From the NCBI GenBank assembly GCA_017456585.1, contig JAFTJD010000072.1, forward strand, positions 1 to 54,862: DNA of 54,862 bases, written 5' to 3'. Every line of letters begins with the position of its first letter. Position 1 is the stretch's first letter. Of this stretch, positions 16,936 to 26,500 are shown in pieces. The stretch is from Lachnospiraceae bacterium (GTDB lineage Bacteria > Bacillota > Clostridia > Lachnospirales > Lachnospiraceae). A program made the position numbers and the translations under genes. Below the pieces are notes generated by a model. The model made no database searches. It worked only from the letters and a program-made list of their open reading frames with translations, and was not told the origin of the DNA.

Positions 16936-16964
16936 TTGCCTTTTTCAAATAAGTATGGTAGTAT
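16936..16964 (+). promoter_or_regulatory. Possible promoter for the ACT-domain gene and hom
   Basis: TTGCCT at 16936-16941 and TAGTAT at 16959-16964, 17-bp spacer, about 71 bp before the start codon. The -10 box is a weak match. Confidence 0.4.
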
Positions 16965-17035
16965 TCTTTTTATGGAAAACAAGTGTATTTCCCAGACGAA
17001 CATTAGAGGATTTAAAATGTCGGTTGGAGGTGTAT

Positions 17036-17473
17036 ATGGCTGATAAGTATTATGTTGTGAAGCAGAAAGCAGTTCCTGAGGTGCTTCTTAAGGTAGTTGA
17101 AGCGAAGAGGCTTTTGGAGTCTGAGAAGGCGATGACTATTCAGGAGGCAACGGAAGCGGTTGATATTAGCAGGAGTTCTTTCTATAAATATAAGGATGAT
17201 ATTTTTCCGTTTCATGAGAATACAAGAGGAACTACAATAACATTTATTATGCAGGTAGATGATGAACCGGGACTTTTGTCAGCGGTACTTAGTGCCATAG
17301 CGGAAAGTCATGCTAATGTTCTTACCATACACCAGACTATTCCTATTAATGGAGTAGCTACATTGACACTTAGTATTCAGATATTGGATTCGTCAGGGGA
17401 TGCTTCCGAGATGATTGAAAGGATTGAAAGTCAGCAGGGAGTACACTATTTAAAAATATTATCGAAAGAATAA
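17036..17473 (+). CDS. ACT domain-containing protein (PheB / UPF0735 type)
   Basis: A 145-residue protein with an N-terminal part (about 1-65) that includes a helix-turn-helix-like segment TIQEATEAVDISRSSFYKYKD. A C-terminal ACT domain (about 70-145) follows, beginning ITFIMQVDDEPGLLSAVLSAIAE. ACT domains bind amino acids and regulate amino-acid enzymes or transcription; PheB-type proteins usually sit beside amino-acid genes. Start ATG 17036 with GGAGG five bases before it; a longer in-frame start at 16955 lacks a ribosome site. hom follows after 36 bases, so a role in sensing an aspartate-family amino acid is a reasonable inference, not shown. Confidence 0.85.
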   Translation: MADKYYVVKQKAVPEVLLKVVEAKRLLESEKAMTIQEATEAVDISRSSFYKYKDDIFPFHENTRGTTITFIMQVDDEPGLLSAVLSAIAESHANVLTIHQTIPINGVATLTLSIQILDSSGDASEMIERIESQQGVHYLKILSKE

Positions 17474-17509
17474 GTCTTTGTCATATGAACGACAAAGCAG
17501 GAGGATGTA

Positions 17510-18721
17510 ATGGCAAATATAGCAGTTTTAGGTTACGGCACAGTAGGATCAGGTGTAGTTGAGGTTATTAATACAAATAAAGCCTTGATTGAAGCACGCG
17601 TTAAAGAAGAAGTTAATGTTAAGTATGTTCTTGATTTAAGAGATTTCCCGGGAGATCCTGTTGAGAAGATTCTTGTTCATGATTTTGATACTATCCTTAA
17701 TGATAAGGATGTAGATATAGTTGTAGAAGTACTTGGTGGAGCAACATTTGCTTATAACTACGTTAAGAGTGCACTTTTAAATGGAAAGAGCGTAGCTACT
17801 TCTAATAAGGAGCTTGTTGCTAAGTATGGTGCAGAGCTTCTCGCTATTGCTAAAGAGAAGAATGTTAATTTCTTCTTCGAGGCAAGTGTAGGTGGCGGTA
17901 TTCCGATTATCCGTCCTATTAATGAATGTCTTACAGCAGATGAAATCTGCGAGATTACAGGTATTCTTAATGGTACTACTAACTACATTCTTACAAAGAT
18001 GAGCAAAGAAGGACTTGATTTCGGAACAGTTCTTAAAGATGCACAGGATAAGGGATATGCAGAGCGTAATCCAGAGGCAGATGTTGAGGGTTATGACGCA
18101 TGCCGTAAGATAGCTATCCTTACATCACTTGTTACAGGACGTCAGGTTAATTTTGAGGATATCTATACAGAGGGTATTACATCTATAACACCTTCAGATA
18201 TAACACTTGCGAGAAAGCTTGGCCGCTCAATTAAACTCCTTGCATCAAGTAAATTCGTTGATGGTAAGGTGTTCTCAATGGTATCACCTGTTATGGTGGA
18301 TGCAGACTTCCCGCTTTACAATGTAGAGGATGTATTTAATGCAATCTTTGTAAAAGGAAATATGTTAGGAGATGCAATGTTTTACGGAAGAGGCGCAGGC
18401 AAGCTTCCTACAGCAAGTGCCGTAGTAGCAGATGTAGTTGCAGCTATTAAGAACAGAGATAATCATCTTGAAGTTAAATGGGATGCAGAGAAATTTGAAC
18501 TTTCAGACGTATCTGAATCAAAGAAGCAGTTCTTTGTACGTATTGAAGATACAGAAGCAGGCCGTATGGAGGCTGAGAAGGTATTTGGTGTTGATGAATT
18601 TATCACAGATGAGTCTGTTAAGGGTGAATGTGCTTTTGTAACAGCTATTATGACAGAAGCAGAGTTTGCTAAGAAGGAAGCAATGCTTACAGCCATCCGT
18701 AACAGAATCCGTATGAACTAA
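17510..18721 (+). CDS. hom: Homoserine dehydrogenase
   Basis: A 403-residue homoserine dehydrogenase, which reduces aspartate semialdehyde to homoserine on the way to threonine and methionine. It has the NAD(P) motif VLGYGTVGSGVVEVI at the N-terminus, then TSNKELVAKYG, GGGIPIIRP, the family signature GILNGTTNYILTKM and the catalytic Lys segment ARKLGRSIKLLA. The last 65 residues (from KKQFFVRIEDTEAG) look like a short ACT domain, so feedback inhibition is possible. Length is near the usual 400-430. A 7-bp hairpin CTTTGTC/GACAAAG (17476-17497) sits immediately before the AGGAGG and could tune translation. Confidence 0.95.
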   Translation: MANIAVLGYGTVGSGVVEVINTNKALIEARVKEEVNVKYVLDLRDFPGDPVEKILVHDFDTILNDKDVDIVVEVLGGATFAYNYVKSALLNGKSVATSNKELVAKYGAELLAIAKEKNVNFFFEASVGGGIPIIRPINECLTADEICEITGILNGTTNYILTKMSKEGLDFGTVLKDAQDKGYAERNPEADVEGYDACRKIAILTSLVTGRQVNFEDIYTEGITSITPSDITLARKLGRSIKLLASSKFVDGKVFSMVSPVMVDADFPLYNVEDVFNAIFVKGNMLGDAMFYGRGAGKLPTASAVVADVVAAIKNRDNHLEVKWDAEKFELSDVSESKKQFFVRIEDTEAGRMEAEKVFGVDEFITDESVKGECAFVTAIMTEAEFAKKEAMLTAIRNRIRMN

Positions 18722-18797
18722 GAACATTTAAACGCTTCATAACAGCACTTGGTAAAACAGATGTCAGATGAGGCTGGATATGTAGACGGCGGTAGAG

Positions 18798-19238
18798 ATG
18801 AAAGTATTGAAAAGTAATAACAAGAAAGAGATTACTATAGAGGCAGTTTTATTCGGAATAGGAGTTATCGGTTTAATAATATTGGTTGCACTGATGTTAT
18901 TGGACCGATGCTTTCCCGTGCAAATGGGCAGAATAAAACTGCCTTGTTTTTTTAATGTGATTACAGGATATTATTGCCCCGGATGTGGTGGTACGAGAGC
19001 GTTTAAAGCACTTATGCATGGAAATATCATCAAGAGTTTTACGTCTAACGCAATGGTTCTGTATATTGTAGTCATATATGTCTGGTTTATGGGTTCACAT
19101 TTGCTTTCAAGGATTACTAAAGGCAAGATAAAAGGTCTTAAATATCGCCATATATATCTGTGGTTGGCGTTGATTATCATGATTGTAAACTGTCTGGTGC
19201 ATAACTTTCTTCTATATAAATATGGTTGGGGGATATAG
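18798..19238 (+). CDS. DUF2752 membrane protein
   Basis: A 146-residue protein with three predicted membrane helices (about 15-37, 78-98, 118-140). Between helices 1 and 2 it carries the DUF2752 hallmark GYYCPGCGGTRAFKALMHG, a CxxCGGTR motif. The family is common in Clostridia and Bacteroidetes; its function is unknown. The motif's paired Cys could bind a metal or form a redox pair. The gene starts 76 bases after hom without a clear terminator between. A 147-bp repeat begins right after its stop codon. Confidence 0.85.
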   Translation: MKVLKSNNKKEITIEAVLFGIGVIGLIILVALMLLDRCFPVQMGRIKLPCFFNVITGYYCPGCGGTRAFKALMHGNIIKSFTSNAMVLYIVVIYVWFMGSHLLSRITKGKIKGLKYRHIYLWLALIIMIVNCLVHNFLLYKYGWGI

Positions 19239-19240
19239 GC

Positions 19241-19387
19241 TCTAAATGTCTGTTATATCTTATTATTTAACAAGGAATAGTCTGATTAGGTTATGTTGTG
19301 GTTAAATGTATCTTACGTAAAGCTATGAGGATAATTCTGTCGAATATTATCACTATTAAAATGGTTATGTAGTGAGAATAAGATAGG
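19241..19387 (+). repeat. 147-bp direct repeat, copy A
   Basis: This stretch and 23046-23192 are about 95 percent identical without gaps and lie 3805 bp apart. Both start two or three bases after a stop codon. A 16-codon ATG-to-TAG reading frame (MRIILSNIITIKMVM) inside is identical in both copies but has no good ribosome site. The pair encloses the cell-wall-binding-repeat gene and the first Rpn gene. Weaker similarity continues about 50 bp to a GCCTTTT-rich segment. Confidence 0.9.
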
Positions 19388-19516
19388 AGGAGAAACGAGA
19401 CTGCCTTTTGTATTGGTGTAAAAATAGATAGAGTGAATTGCGATACGGCAAAAAAGCGCGACAAATTAGAAGAAGATGTAAAAATGATAGAAAATTCGGG
19501 GGGGGGTATTTCGTTG

Positions 19517-19545
19517 TTGCATAATATTTGAAATTGTGGTATAAT
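19517..19545 (+). promoter_or_regulatory. Predicted promoter of the cell-wall-binding-repeat gene, with an upstream G8 tract
   Basis: TTGCAT at 19517-19522 and a perfect TATAAT at 19540-19545, 17-bp spacer. A run of eight G (19499-19506) ends 10 bp before the -35 box, a place where slippage could change promoter activity. Confidence 0.65.
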
Positions 19546-19600
19546 TTTCCTCAAGGCATCAAGAAAAGAGTGAAAAGGGTGCGAGAAAAGGAGGAAAATG

Positions 19601-22063
19601 ATGAAGCTTAAGAAGTTAGCAGTACTTTTGGCAACAGGCATAATTATGATGTTGTCAGCAATTACGGTGGCTGCTGCCGATGAGACAGGTAATAATGAAG
19701 TGGCATCAGGTGGTGGAATTGACCTTAAGGAGGTAGTTGTAGACGAATACAAGACGGGCTATTACAACTATATCTTTGAAGTTGAGGGAATTAATAACCT
19801 TGAAGATGGAACAACCATTGCTGAATTTGAACTTTATGATTCAGAAGGTGCAGTTTTGGGTACAATGAAGTATCGTCCTATTTATTTTTATGGCTCGCAA
19901 GGTGCTAATGAAGTTACTATCGCAGGATTAGCATATATTACAAAGGCTGACGGTAAAGTGAAGACATTGACACTGACCGGAACAGAGGATACATTTACAA
20001 TGACTGCCGGTAATATAAGGACATGCTTTAGTACATCAATACCGACTCATTTTAAGGTGCTTAGCGAAGAGACACTTGAAGATATTGATGTGTCACTTAA
20101 CTTAAGATGGAGCGAGGAAACTCCTGGTAAGCTTTTGTTTGATGAATCCGAAGATTTGGGTGGTTACCAGTATGAGTTATATTATAATGATGAGTTTGTG
20201 CGCGGTCAGTCATTCTTCTTTGGAGATTACTCATATGATTCTATAAACTTTATGAATTATATAGATGAATCAGGTACATATGCAGTTAAAGTTAAGCCTT
20301 TGGGTGATATCTGGACAGCAGGCGAAGGCGAATGGGAAGAAACAATTACATATGAGTATGTAAAGCCTGAGCAGAAGATAGGTGTACCTTCAAAAGTATG
20401 GTGGACAATATATAACGGACAGACGCTTCCGACTGTAATGAATTGGGAACCGGTTCCGGGAGCATCAGGATATGTTATTAATCTGTACGATAAGAATGGC
20501 GACATAACATCACTTCCTGTTACGGTATATAATAGAAATGGTGTGCAAGCAACAAGTACATTTACATTCTATCCGGGAATTGTAAGCAAGGCAGAAACAC
20601 TTGCACCATTTACATTTACGGTTCAGGCGATCACAGGAAATATAGAAATATATAGTAAATCAGAGGCAACAGACGTGGCTACTTCCGGTGAATGGGTAGC
20701 AGAAGAGACTAAGAAGGAAGAAGTTAAAGATGCTTTAACAGAGACAGCAGACGTTGAAACAGTTATAGAGATTGTTGAAACAGAAGGTGCTTCTGTTATG
20801 GCAGATGTAATGACTAAGGACACTGAGGTTCGTGATAAGATTAAAGATATTGAGGACAGCTATGCTGAGTCTAAGAATATTACAGTTGAGGCTCCGGCAG
20901 TAACTCATCCTAAGGTAGACGGAGAAGTTAAGGTAGTAGGTGCAGGTCTTAATGCGAATGAAGGTAAGAAGGTTAAGCTTACAATTGATAAGATTGAAGC
21001 TGAAGATAAGAAGGATATAGACAGAAGATTATATAAGAATACTGTTCAGATGAACATTTCTCTTAAGGAAGAGGATGAAAAGATAAGTGGTGAGCTTAAG
21101 GTTCCGGTTACAATTACTATGCCTGTACCTACAGGTGTGGATGTGGCTAAGATGATAATCCTTCATTATCTTTCTGATGGTACAGTAGAAACAATTATAC
21201 CTATTAATAATGGAGATAGTACAGTTTCTTTCTCGGTAACAAGCTTCAGTACATTTGTATTCGCTAATATCGTTCAGTATGATTCAGAAGGATTCGCTGA
21301 TGAAGCTATCGCAGAAGACGATAACAATGATGACAGTGATGACGTTATAGGTAACGATGACAATAATGATGACAACACCGGAGCTGGTGATGATAATGAT
21401 GACAACACCGGAGTCGGCGATGATAATGACGGAGATGACATAGTAGAAGTTCCTGGCACATCAATGCCTGGTGAAGCAGAAGATGTTGATGGTGCTTATA
21501 ACGGATTCCCAAGCTATCATGATGTTAAGCAGAGAATTAAGAGCCATTGGAACGGAAGAAAAGGTTGGATGAAGGTTAGCAACAAGTGGTATTTCTTCGA
21601 GAACAGTGGTGAATTGAAGACAGGCTGGGTACAGGATGATGATGGTAAATGGTACTACATGGATGCAGAGACAGCTGATATGAAGACAGGTTGGGTGTGC
21701 TCACCTGCATCAGGTCTCTGGTATTACATGGAGACATCTAACGGACATATGTTATCAGCAGGTTGGGTATGTGATCCGGAGTCAGGACGTTGGTATTACC
21801 TTGATGCTGACGGAGCTATGTGTACTAACTGGATTACAGTAGATGGCAAGTGGTATCTCCTTGACAAGAACGGAGCTATGTGTACAGGCTGGAATCTTGT
21901 AGATGGCAACTGGTACTTCTTAAACAACAGCGGTGAGATGTTAACCGGATGGCAGAAGATAGGTGATAAGGAATATTTCTTTGATGCGAAGGGTAAGTGT
22001 CTCATGGATACAACTACACCTGATGGACATAAGGTTGATAAGAGTGGAGCTAAAGTAAAGTAG
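19601..22063 (+). CDS. Secreted protein with C-terminal cell-wall-binding repeats
   Basis: An 820-residue exported protein. The signal peptide (about 1-25) is MKLKKLAVLLATGIIMMLSAITVAAAD. Residues 30-350 are beta-rich, including an Fn3-like segment near WWTIYNGQTLPTVMNWEPV. Then come a charged helical part, a beta domain with MIILHYLSDGTVETIIP (about 500-550), and an Asp/Asn-rich linker with DDNDDNTG repeats (about 565-615). The last 160 residues hold about seven choline-binding-type repeats (GWVQDDDGKWYYMD and GAMCTGWNLVDGNWYFL types), which hold proteins to wall polymers. ATG 19601 is preferred over 19598 because GGAGG is then six bases away. The N-terminal region has no recognised enzyme motif, so its function is unknown. 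The repeats are close kin of those in the gene at 23520. Confidence 0.85.
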   Translation: MKLKKLAVLLATGIIMMLSAITVAAADETGNNEVASGGGIDLKEVVVDEYKTGYYNYIFEVEGINNLEDGTTIAEFELYDSEGAVLGTMKYRPIYFYGSQGANEVTIAGLAYITKADGKVKTLTLTGTEDTFTMTAGNIRTCFSTSIPTHFKVLSEETLEDIDVSLNLRWSEETPGKLLFDESEDLGGYQYELYYNDEFVRGQSFFFGDYSYDSINFMNYIDESGTYAVKVKPLGDIWTAGEGEWEETITYEYVKPEQKIGVPSKVWWTIYNGQTLPTVMNWEPVPGASGYVINLYDKNGDITSLPVTVYNRNGVQATSTFTFYPGIVSKAETLAPFTFTVQAITGNIEIYSKSEATDVATSGEWVAEETKKEEVKDALTETADVETVIEIVETEGASVMADVMTKDTEVRDKIKDIEDSYAESKNITVEAPAVTHPKVDGEVKVVGAGLNANEGKKVKLTIDKIEAEDKKDIDRRLYKNTVQMNISLKEEDEKISGELKVPVTITMPVPTGVDVAKMIILHYLSDGTVETIIPINNGDSTVSFSVTSFSTFVFANIVQYDSEGFADEAIAEDDNNDDSDDVIGNDDNNDDNTGAGDDNDDNTGVGDDNDGDDIVEVPGTSMPGEAEDVDGAYNGFPSYHDVKQRIKSHWNGRKGWMKVSNKWYFFENSGELKTGWVQDDDGKWYYMDAETADMKTGWVCSPASGLWYYMETSNGHMLSAGWVCDPESGRWYYLDADGAMCTNWITVDGKWYLLDKNGAMCTGWNLVDGNWYFLNNSGEMLTGWQKIGDKEYFFDAKGKCLMDTTTPDGHKVDKSGAKVK

Positions 22064-22097
22064 TTTCATTTCTGAAATAAATCTTGCAATGTGATAT

Positions 22098-22135
22098 GCC
22101 TCTGGGATATAATAATCCCAGAGGCAATTTCTTTT
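22098..22135 (+). terminator. Terminator ahead of the first Rpn gene
   Basis: GCCTCTGGG and CCCAGAGGC form a 9-bp stem (22098-22125) followed by a T-rich tail. Nearly the same hairpin and following leader stand before the second Rpn gene at 54118. Confidence 0.85.
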
Positions 22136-22177
22136 TCTGTTTAAGCATATCATCTTTTCGTACGGAAAGGGAAATAT

Positions 22178-23044
22178 ATGGAAAGAACGAGATTTTGCAA
22201 TCTTAATTTAACTAATGCTTTTTTGTTTGGAGCTGCTATGTCAGATCCGGAGGTCATGAGAATTACGCTGGAGGTGCTTCTTAATAGAAGTGTGAAGAGT
22301 GTTACTGTGAATGCAGAGCAGACACTCTTGTTTAGTTCAGAAAGCCGTAATATTAGACTTGATGTTTTTGCTGAAGATGAAGAAGGTATCTATAATGTAG
22401 AGATGCAAGGAGAGGATGAAGGGAATCTTCCTAAGCGTAGCCGATATCATCAGGCAGAGATGGATGTCATGACTTTGAAACCGGGTGAGGATTTTAACAA
22501 GCTTAAGCCTAATATTGTTATATTTATCTGTAATTTTGATCCGTTTAAGGATAAACTTTATCAGTACACTTTTGAAAATATCTGCCATGAGACTGGGAAA
22601 CCTCTCGGAGACGAGACTTGGAAGATATTCTTCAATATCAAAGGCAAGACTGTGGGTAATACACCGGAGAAGATAATCAATCTTCTTAAGTATATGAGCA
22701 ACACAACGGATGAATGTGTTGAGAGTTTGAACGACGAGAATGTCAAGCAGATACATAAACATATAGCGGAGCTTAAGCGAAGCAGAGAATGGGAGGGAAA
22801 GTATATGCGCTTCGAGGAATTGCTGAGGAAAGAGAAGAATGTCGGGCATGCAGAAGGGTATGCAGAAGGTCGCGCAGAAGGTCGTGTAGAAGGCCATGCT
22901 GAAGGTCGTACCGACATGTTGCGACTCATAGCTAAGATGACTGAAGCGGGTGAGGCTGATAAACTTAGCCTTTTATCAGAGGACGCAGATTTTTTTGATG
23001 AAATGTGCGCGAAATACTTAAACTTACCGGACATGAAGCGTTGA
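22178..23044 (+). CDS. Rpn family PD-(D/E)XK nuclease / putative transposase
   Basis: A 288-residue member of the Rpn (recombination-promoting nuclease, PDDEXK transposase-like) family. The N-terminal FCNLNLTNAFLFGAAMSDPE and the nuclease core RNIRLDVFAEDEEG...YNVEMQ with catalytic Asp and Glu (about residues 63-80) are clear. YHQAEMDV, LKPNIVIFICNFDPF and ETWKIFFNIKG follow. The C-terminal tail has an AEG(Y/R)AEGR repeat array (about 225-250), commonly variable in this family. E. coli Rpn proteins promote RecA-independent recombination and some act in phage defence. No inverted terminal repeats were seen. A second copy begins at 54186. Confidence 0.88.
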   Translation: MERTRFCNLNLTNAFLFGAAMSDPEVMRITLEVLLNRSVKSVTVNAEQTLLFSSESRNIRLDVFAEDEEGIYNVEMQGEDEGNLPKRSRYHQAEMDVMTLKPGEDFNKLKPNIVIFICNFDPFKDKLYQYTFENICHETGKPLGDETWKIFFNIKGKTVGNTPEKIINLLKYMSNTTDECVESLNDENVKQIHKHIAELKRSREWEGKYMRFEELLRKEKNVGHAEGYAEGRAEGRVEGHAEGRTDMLRLIAKMTEAGEADKLSLLSEDADFFDEMCAKYLNLPDMKR

Positions 23045-23045
23045 A

Positions 23046-23192
23046 TCTAAATGTCTGTTATATCTTATTATCTAACAAGGAATAGTCTGATTAGGTTATG
23101 TTGTGGTTAAATGTGCCCTGCGTAAAGCTATGAGGATAATTCTGTCGAATATTATCACTATTAAAATGGTTATGTAGTACGGATAAGATAGG
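23046..23192 (+). repeat. 147-bp direct repeat, copy B
   Basis: Partner of 19241-19387 with about eight substitutions and no gaps. It begins two bases after the Rpn stop codon. Substitutions cluster in two short patches (about 23114-23121 and 23179-23184); the rest is identical, including the 16-codon frame. A terminator follows at 23267-23318, so the repeat may lie within the Rpn transcript. Confidence 0.9.
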
Positions 23193-23266
23193 TAGGTCTT
23201 TAGGAGAAAAGAGATTGCCTTTTATTTTTGTGTTAAAATTAATTAATTTGGGACGTAATGGAATAT

Positions 23267-23318
23267 GCGTCGCAAGACAGGTAATTTGGAAAAGTATTAT
23301 CTGGCTTGCGGCGTTTTT
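23267..23318 (+). terminator. Rho-independent terminator downstream of repeat B
   Basis: CGTCGCAAGACAGGTAAT pairs, with a few G-U pairs and mismatches, to ATTATCTGGCTTGCGGCG, followed by five T. Confidence 0.8.
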
Positions 23319-23380
23319 GTATTGCTTAGAAATTAGCTTATTAGAGGGCGGTTTTATGGTGAAGAAAAATTTTTTCGAAA

Positions 23381-23453
23381 AAAATTAAAAAATTTTAAAA
23401 CTAATAAAACCTAATGCCAAAATCAAAGTACTTATATACATAAAAAGCAAAAG
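23381..23453 (+). repeat. 73-bp leader repeat, copy 1
   Basis: An AT-rich stretch followed by a core AACCTAATGCCAAAATCAAA-type sequence and TACTTATATACATAAAAAGC. It is almost identical to 27415-27487. Both copies lie 67 to 77 bp before the start codon of the next gene, so this is a shared promoter or leader. The cores differ by two transitions. No known riboswitch was recognised. Confidence 0.85.
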
Positions 23454-23519
23454 CAGCAACAGTTGTATCAAATATAAATCTAGGTACAACAAAAACATAT
23501 TTATAAGGAGGTTTTCAGT

Positions 23520-26500
23520 ATGAAACTAAAGAGATTAGGTGTGTCGATACTTGCAACATTAATGATATTGATGTCAGTACTTACGGCATACGCAAAAACA
23601 GGCAATGTTAGTAAAGAATTAGTAAAGGCTAAGTGGGCAGGTAAAGCCGGATGGCAGCAGATTAGTGATACGTGGTATTACTTCGATGGCAAAGGTGAAC
23701 TTGTTACAGGTTGGGTTCGTTCAGAGGAGTCAGGACTGTGGTATTACATGGACCCGGAGCATGGGCATCTGATTTCAGACAGATGGCTTTGTGACCCGGA
23801 TTCAGGCAGGTGGTATTATTTAGACCAAAACGGAGCTATGTGTACAAGCTGGATTACTTTGGATAATGAGTGGTATTTGCTTGATGATAACGGAGCTATG
23901 TGCACAGGCTGGAATCTTGTTAAAGATGAATGGTATCTGCTTGGTGAAAACGGAGCTATGTGTACAGGTTGGAATCTGGTAGGAGATGAGTGGTATCTGC
24001 TTGGCACTGACGGTGCGATGCTTACAGGTTGGCAGACGGTAGATGGTAAAACATATTATCTTGATGAGAATCGTGGCAATTGGCAGGAAAATGCAACAAA
24101 TACGGAGACAGATTATCGCGAATCGCAGGAATCAGATTATGAAGGTCCACAGTTCGGAGGAAATATCGGAACTCAGGTAGGAGATAATACAGACAGTAAG
24201 GTAGAAGATAACGAAAGTAGTAAAGTAGAAGAGAATACTGGTACTAAGGTAGAGGATAATACAGGGAATAAAGCAGAAGACAATACGGATAATAAGGCAG
24301 AAGACAACACAGGCAATAAGGAAGACAATGCAGATAGTAAGGTAGAAGATAACGAAAGTAGTAAAGTAGAAGAGAATACTGGTACTAAGGTAGAGGATAA
24401 TTCAGGTTCACAGAAGGAAGAGACAGTGACTCCGCCGGCAGAGGAAGAAGTTAAACCTGCAGAACATGTATGTGCATACGCCGTTAGCAAAAGTGTACCG
24501 GCTACATGTACAACAGAAGGAAGCATAAAATATGTCTGCAAGTGTGGTAAAAGTTACGAAACTACAGTTGAGAAGCTTGCACATACAGAGAGTACATGGA
24601 TTACTGATAAAAATGCAACCTGTACAGAAAAGGGAAGCAAGCACACAGAATGTACAGTATGTAAAGCAACAATAAAGACAGAGGCTATTAAGGCAACAGG
24701 CCATAACATGGGTGAGTGGACAAAAGTTAAGTCTGCGACATGTACAACGGCAGGTAGTGAAAAGAAGAGCTGCTCCAAGTGTACACACTATGAGACGAGA
24801 ACAGTTGAAGCACTCGGACATGATATGCATGAGGGTGAGAAGGTGGCATCAGGCTGTACAACAGCAGGTAATATCGAATATAGCTGTTCAAGATGTGATT
24901 ACACAGAGAACAAAGCTATTTCTTCAACAGGACATTCAGAGGGTGAGTGGAACGTAAGTGTTGAGGCAACATGTACTACAGAAGGAATGAAGATTACGAA
25001 GTGTACAAAGTGCGATGCCACTATGAGAACAGAAACTATCGATGCTACGGGGCATGATTTTACTGACTGGGTAGTTACTAAGGAGGCAACAGATTTAGAA
25101 GAAGGTGCAAAGGTAAGAGCTTGCGGTACTTGCGGCTATGAAGAAAACAAAGTAATTGAGAAACTTACACATACACATGAATATTCTATAGAAGGTGCAG
25201 TAACACGTGCTACATGTACCGAGGATGGTACAAAATTTATGTACTGTAGATGTGGCGATTGTGTTACAGAAACCATTCCTGCAACAGGACATACAGAGAG
25301 TGGATGTTGGATAGTTGATAATGCAGCTACATGTACTGAAGCAGGCAACGGATATATGTCTTGTGTAAACTGTAATGCAGTTTTACGAACAACTGAATTT
25401 GAACCAACAGGACATACAGCAGGCAGCTGGGGAATAGATAAAGAGGCAACCTGTAAAGAAACAGGAAGTATGCATAATAATTGTATAGTATGTAAGGAGG
25501 TTGTTGAAACCAAAGAGATACCTGTGATAGGACACCGTGCAGGTGAATGGGAAATAATTAAAGCGGCTACAGAGCTTGAAACCGGAACAGAGGTTAAAAA
25601 ATGTACCATGTGTGATATCGTTATGGAGTCCAGAGAGATTGCAAAGGTTGAACATGAGTGTGTATATACAGTAGCAGAGCAAAAAGAAGCTACTTGTACA
25701 GAAGACGGCTATACATTGTACAGATGTAATACATGCGGTGCTAATTACAGTATGCCTATTGATAAGACTAATCACTCTGATTCAGAGTGGGTTACGACGA
25801 AAGAGCCTACCGAAACAGAAGAAGGAATTTCATCTAAAGTATGTAAGGACTGTGGAGAAGTATTAGAGACAAAATCAATAGAAATTATTGCACATGAGCA
25901 CAATTATGAAGTGGTTTCTGAGACTGCTCCAACTTGTGAAGTAGATGGCAACAAGGTAAAAACATGTACAGAATGTGGAGATACAATTACAGAAACTGTT
26001 GCGGCTACAGGTCATACAAACAGCAGATGGATTCGAGATGTTGAACCAACCTGTATAGAAGTAGGAAGCAAGCACAGAGAATGTACAGTCTGTGGTGCAG
26101 TTACCAAAACAGCAGAAATAGAAATGATAGATCATATACTTGGTGAAGAAATTATAGATAGACCGTCAACTTGTAGAATATCAGGTAAATGTCACATGGA
26201 TTGTATAATGTGTGGTGAAACCATATCATCAGGCTCAGTGCCGGCAACAGGACACACATATACAGATTGGATAATAGATTGGGAAGCTACTTGTACAGAA
26301 ACAGGATATAAACATAAGTATTGTTTAGTTTGTGAAGAAGGTTATTCAAATGTAATACCGGCATTGGGACATGCTGAGAGTGACTGGATTATAGACAAGG
26401 CTGAGACAGCAACAGAAAATGGCGAAAGACATACTGAATGTCTTAACTGTGGGATTGTAATGACTACTGAGACTATCACAGCGTGCGAACATAATTGCGT

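Noticed and set aside
22178..23044. Rpn gene as a complete insertion sequence
   Set aside because: No terminal inverted repeats or clear target duplication were found beside it; the 147-bp repeats are direct and enclose two genes.
23366..23400. A/T palindrome as a terminator
   Set aside because: It has no GC-containing stem; the real terminator is at 23267-23318.
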